From an uncultured Coprococcus sp. (lineage in GTDB: Bacteria > Bacillota_A > Clostridia > Lachnospirales > Lachnospiraceae): a DNA stretch of 14,660 bases. The number at the start of each line of letters is the position of its first letter. Positions within the stretch are counted from its first letter, which is position 1. The position numbers were made by a program, and so were the translations under genes. Positions 12,785 to 14,660 of this stretch are shown piece after piece. The DNA lies in the NCBI GenBank assembly GCA_900767685.1, contig CAAGAB010000209.1:1-14660 (forward strand), given 5' to 3'. The notes under the pieces were generated by a model. It ran no database searches. It was not told the origin of the DNA and saw only the letters and a list, made by a program, of their open reading frames with translations.

Positions 12785-14410
12785 TCAATGGGTCTTGAAC
12801 CTTTTCTTAACACAAATTCCTGCAACACCCACTATTGAAACAAACATAAGAATCACATACAACTGCAAGTCTGTACTGTCACCAGTTTTTGGAGATGATT
12901 GTGTTGTTTTATCCGTTGTACTTGTCTCCTGTGTTATATTGGTTGTATCTTCCGAAGGCTCCTGTGTTGCACTGGTTGTGTCTTCCGAAGGCTCCTGTAT
13001 TGCACCGGTTGTGTCTTCCGAAGGCTCCTGTGTTGTACTGGTTGTGTCGTCTTCCGAAGGCTCCTGTGTTGTACTGGTTGTGTCGTCTTTCGAAGGCTCC
13101 TGTGTTGTACCGGTTGTGTCTTCCGAAGGCTCCTGTGTTCCCGTTGTCTTCTCGTTTACTGTAAAATGAGCTGTCGCTGTTCCGCTCTCAGAGACAATGC
13201 CAAGTGTATGCTCACCTTTCGAAAAACCGGCAACATAATCCTCTTTCAATGTTACGTTTATACTTCCAGATTCCACCGTATAATTACTCTCATCTATGGT
13301 CTTTCCGTCAACTTCAACACGAATAAAATCCCTGTATGCAGCATCAGATGTGAATGATAGTGCATTCTTCGCACCTGCTGTTACTGTTGCTCCATCTCCC
13401 TTGATAATAACAGGGGCAAGTTTCGCAAGCACTGTGTCTTCCTTTTTAATTTCATTTTCTGCTTCTTCATCACTAAAATACTTATTGCATTTATCACAGA
13501 ACCAATATGTGCTGTTTCCTTCTTTTGCAGCAGTAGCAGCTTGCTTTTCTACTTTTTCCATATCGTGACCGGCGTTTTCTGCTGTCCGTACATTTTCCTT
13601 TGTTTGAGATTCAAAAGCAGAATTTTCAAATGTCACACTGTATGTAGTTAATTCTGGCAATACGCAGTTCTTTTCCTGTATTACTGTTGCTGTTGTATCT
13701 GCTGTCTCACTTTCTACGCCATCACATGCTGTACATTTTCTTTCTGCTGTACAGTGTTGATCGTCTGTGCTCCATGTGTATGTTACTTCTCCATAACTAT
13801 GACCTGCTGCCGGAATCTCCGTATAGGTGGTGTAATCACAGTTACTGCAGGTATCGTAAGCTTCCCAACCGTTTGCGGTACAAGTCGCCGCCTGTGCATC
13901 GTGATGTACGAAGTCGTGACCCATAGCTTGGATCGTCTCTGTTTTTATTCTGCCGCATCCAATGCAAGTATACTTTCTCTCCCCCTCTGTTGTGCAGGTT
14001 GGAGAAATAGTTATAGTGCCATTATCCCAAATATGTACTCCAACATCGCCCTTTTCTGCGCAGACATTACACTCATGCCAATGATTGTTTTCGTCCGAAA
14101 TCCAGTTTGAGTTCCAATCATGTCCGAGAGGGGTGGATGTTCCTCCGCAGATCGTGCAAGTCTGTCCGCTTGTGCAGGTTGCCGTTCCACTCCACACATG
14201 CGCAGAACGTGGATTGGTGATATTAGTGCCACATTCTGTGCAATAAACGTGATGCCAATGATATCCAGCGTCTTTGTATTCATAAGTTCCGGTTGTACTT
14301 ACCCATTTACCACAGATGTCGCAATAGGCTTTGCCCGCATATGCCGGTATTTGCAACAGTATCAGCACCATGCACATAGTGAACAGGGTGGTCAAAATTC
14401 TTCTCTTCAT
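12785..14410 (-). CDS. sortase-anchored Cys-rich surface protein with Pro/Glu/Thr repeats
   Basis: 541 residues. A signal peptide (MKRRILTT plus a hydrophobic core, cut near AYA at 23-25) is followed by a long Cys-rich region (about 28-235). That region has many CxxC pairs and repeats of the type GH.W....d..nHWheC..C, which look like small zinc-ribbon or disulphide-knot modules. A further module (YWFCDKCNKYFSDEEA, about 310-335) matches one in the 482-aa surface protein. An Ig-like X2-type domain follows (about 345-425), then six TQEPSEDTT-type repeats (about 428-494) as a wall-spanning stalk. The C-terminus has the sorting signal SPKTG at 506-510, a membrane helix and a KKRFKTH tail. It should be linked to peptidoglycan by sortase. 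AAGGGGGAAA precedes the ATG and overlaps the stop of the upstream gene, so the two are probably one operon. Ligand unknown. Confidence 0.85.
   Translation of the reverse strand: MKRRILTTLFTMCMVLILLQIPAYAGKAYCDICGKWVSTTGTYEYKDAGYHWHHVYCTECGTNITNPRSAHVWSGTATCTSGQTCTICGGTSTPLGHDWNSNWISDENNHWHECNVCAEKGDVGVHIWDNGTITISPTCTTEGERKYTCIGCGRIKTETIQAMGHDFVHHDAQAATCTANGWEAYDTCSNCDYTTYTEIPAAGHSYGEVTYTWSTDDQHCTAERKCTACDGVESETADTTATVIQEKNCVLPELTTYSVTFENSAFESQTKENVRTAENAGHDMEKVEKQAATAAKEGNSTYWFCDKCNKYFSDEEAENEIKKEDTVLAKLAPVIIKGDGATVTAGAKNALSFTSDAAYRDFIRVEVDGKTIDESNYTVESGSINVTLKEDYVAGFSKGEHTLGIVSESGTATAHFTVNEKTTGTQEPSEDTTGTTQEPSKDDTTSTTQEPSEDDTTSTTQEPSEDTTGAIQEPSEDTTSATQEPSEDTTNITQETSTTDKTTQSSPKTGDSTDLQLYVILMFVSIVGVAGICVKKRFKTH
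12928..13131 (-). repeat. minisatellite coding for the Pro/Glu/Thr stalk
   Basis: Six head-to-tail in-frame units: 33 bases at 12928-12960, 12961-12993 and 12994-13026, then 36 bases at 13027-13062 and 13063-13098, then 33 bases at 13099-13131, followed by a partial unit. Each contains CCTGTGTT...TTCCGAAGGCT on the plus strand and encodes TQEPSED(D)TT plus a variable Ser/Gly/Asn and Thr/Ala/Ile. Unit lengths are multiples of three, so copy-number change would lengthen or shorten the stalk without breaking the frame. Confidence 0.85.
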
Positions 14411-14422
14411 ATAGTTTCCCCC

Positions 14423-14660
14423 TTATAAATAAAATTGAATTTGGGTAGTGATTTCTGTATATAAAGATTTTATCATTTTGACTTCTTCCATGTAATCTCC
14501 GTTTCGATACGAAAATGTATATTTTCCTATTTCAGCATATAATTTTTCAGCTCTTCTCTCTACTACAATATATTTATGGTTAATATCCCTTACAGCCAGT
14601 AAGGAATTATCCATCTTGTTGCTTAAGCTGTATAATGATGGAGCAATTGGTATATCGTCC
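14423..14660 (-). CDS. C-terminal end of an unrecognised protein (cut by window edge)
   Basis: The frame is open from the right edge to TAA at 14423-14425, giving 78 residues. Its sequence is mixed charged and hydrophobic with a helical look (ERRAEKLYAEIGKYTFSYRNGDYMEEVKMIKSL), has no membrane helix, and ends QIQFYL. I do not recognise it. An internal ATG at 14614 exists without a clear ribosome binding site, so the real start is probably outside the window. Its stop codon overlaps the ribosome binding site of the 541-aa surface protein, with 12 bases between stop and start. That supports a real gene in the same operon. Confidence 0.5.
   Translation of the reverse strand, partial: DDIPIAPSLYSLSNKMDNSLLAVRDINHKYIVVERRAEKLYAEIGKYTFSYRNGDYMEEVKMIKSLYTEITTQIQFYL

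Noticed and set aside
12928..13131. Regular repeats that could suggest a CRISPR array
   Set aside because: The units are directly adjacent with no spacers, are in frame, and encode a Pro/Glu/Thr stalk of a surface protein.
14011..14283. Minus-strand frame of 90 codons overlapping the 541-aa surface protein gene
   Set aside because: It is a shifted frame inside a gene with a signal peptide, repeats and sorting signal; it has no independent start signals.

Overview
The window looks like a chromosomal segment of a Gram-positive Clostridia, most likely a Lachnospiraceae (Coprococcus, Butyrivibrio or Roseburia type). This is inferred from moderate GC, AGGAGG-type ribosome binding sites, cell-wall sorting signals of the form xPxTGD, Cys-rich Thr-tailed surface proteins and carbohydrate esterases. 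Every gene I accept lies on the minus strand, so the window reads right to left in transcription order. There is no rRNA, tRNA, CRISPR array, integrase, transposase or prophage gene.

From the right edge: the C-terminal end of an unrecognised protein runs into a 541-aa sortase-anchored surface protein (Cys-rich repeats, Ig-like domain, Pro/Glu/Thr minisatellite). A strong terminator follows. Next is a near-consensus promoter with a structured leader, driving a two-gene operon for a heterodimeric ABC exporter (583 aa with a degenerate ATP site, then 652 aa with the catalytic site). After that come a GGGGAC palindrome, a terminator and an unusual repeat-rich leader in front of a DUF2798-type membrane protein. 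In that leader an anti-Shine-Dalgarno strand can pair either with a decoy copy or with the real ribosome binding site. Then come a solitary N6-adenine DNA methyltransferase with a fused N-terminal helix-turn-helix and its own promoter, and a translationally coupled pair (pyridoxal/pyridoxamine kinase, then a TIGR04076 protein).

The left third holds a two-helix membrane protein of unknown function, a 51-aa one-helix membrane protein with its own terminator, a second sortase-type surface protein (482 aa) with tandem terminators, and two SGNH-fold esterases. One esterase is CE2-like with its own promoter; the other is cut by the left edge and sits behind a two-hairpin leader.

Read together, this is an envelope and glycan-interaction neighbourhood (two anchored surface proteins, two deacetylase-type esterases, an exporter, several small membrane proteins) with an epigenetic methyltransferase and a B6-salvage unit in the middle. 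I see no complete new multi-gene system. The most novel-looking element is the two-state leader upstream of the DUF2798 gene (8455-8566). The solitary HTH-methyltransferase and the 51-aa gene also deserve attention.
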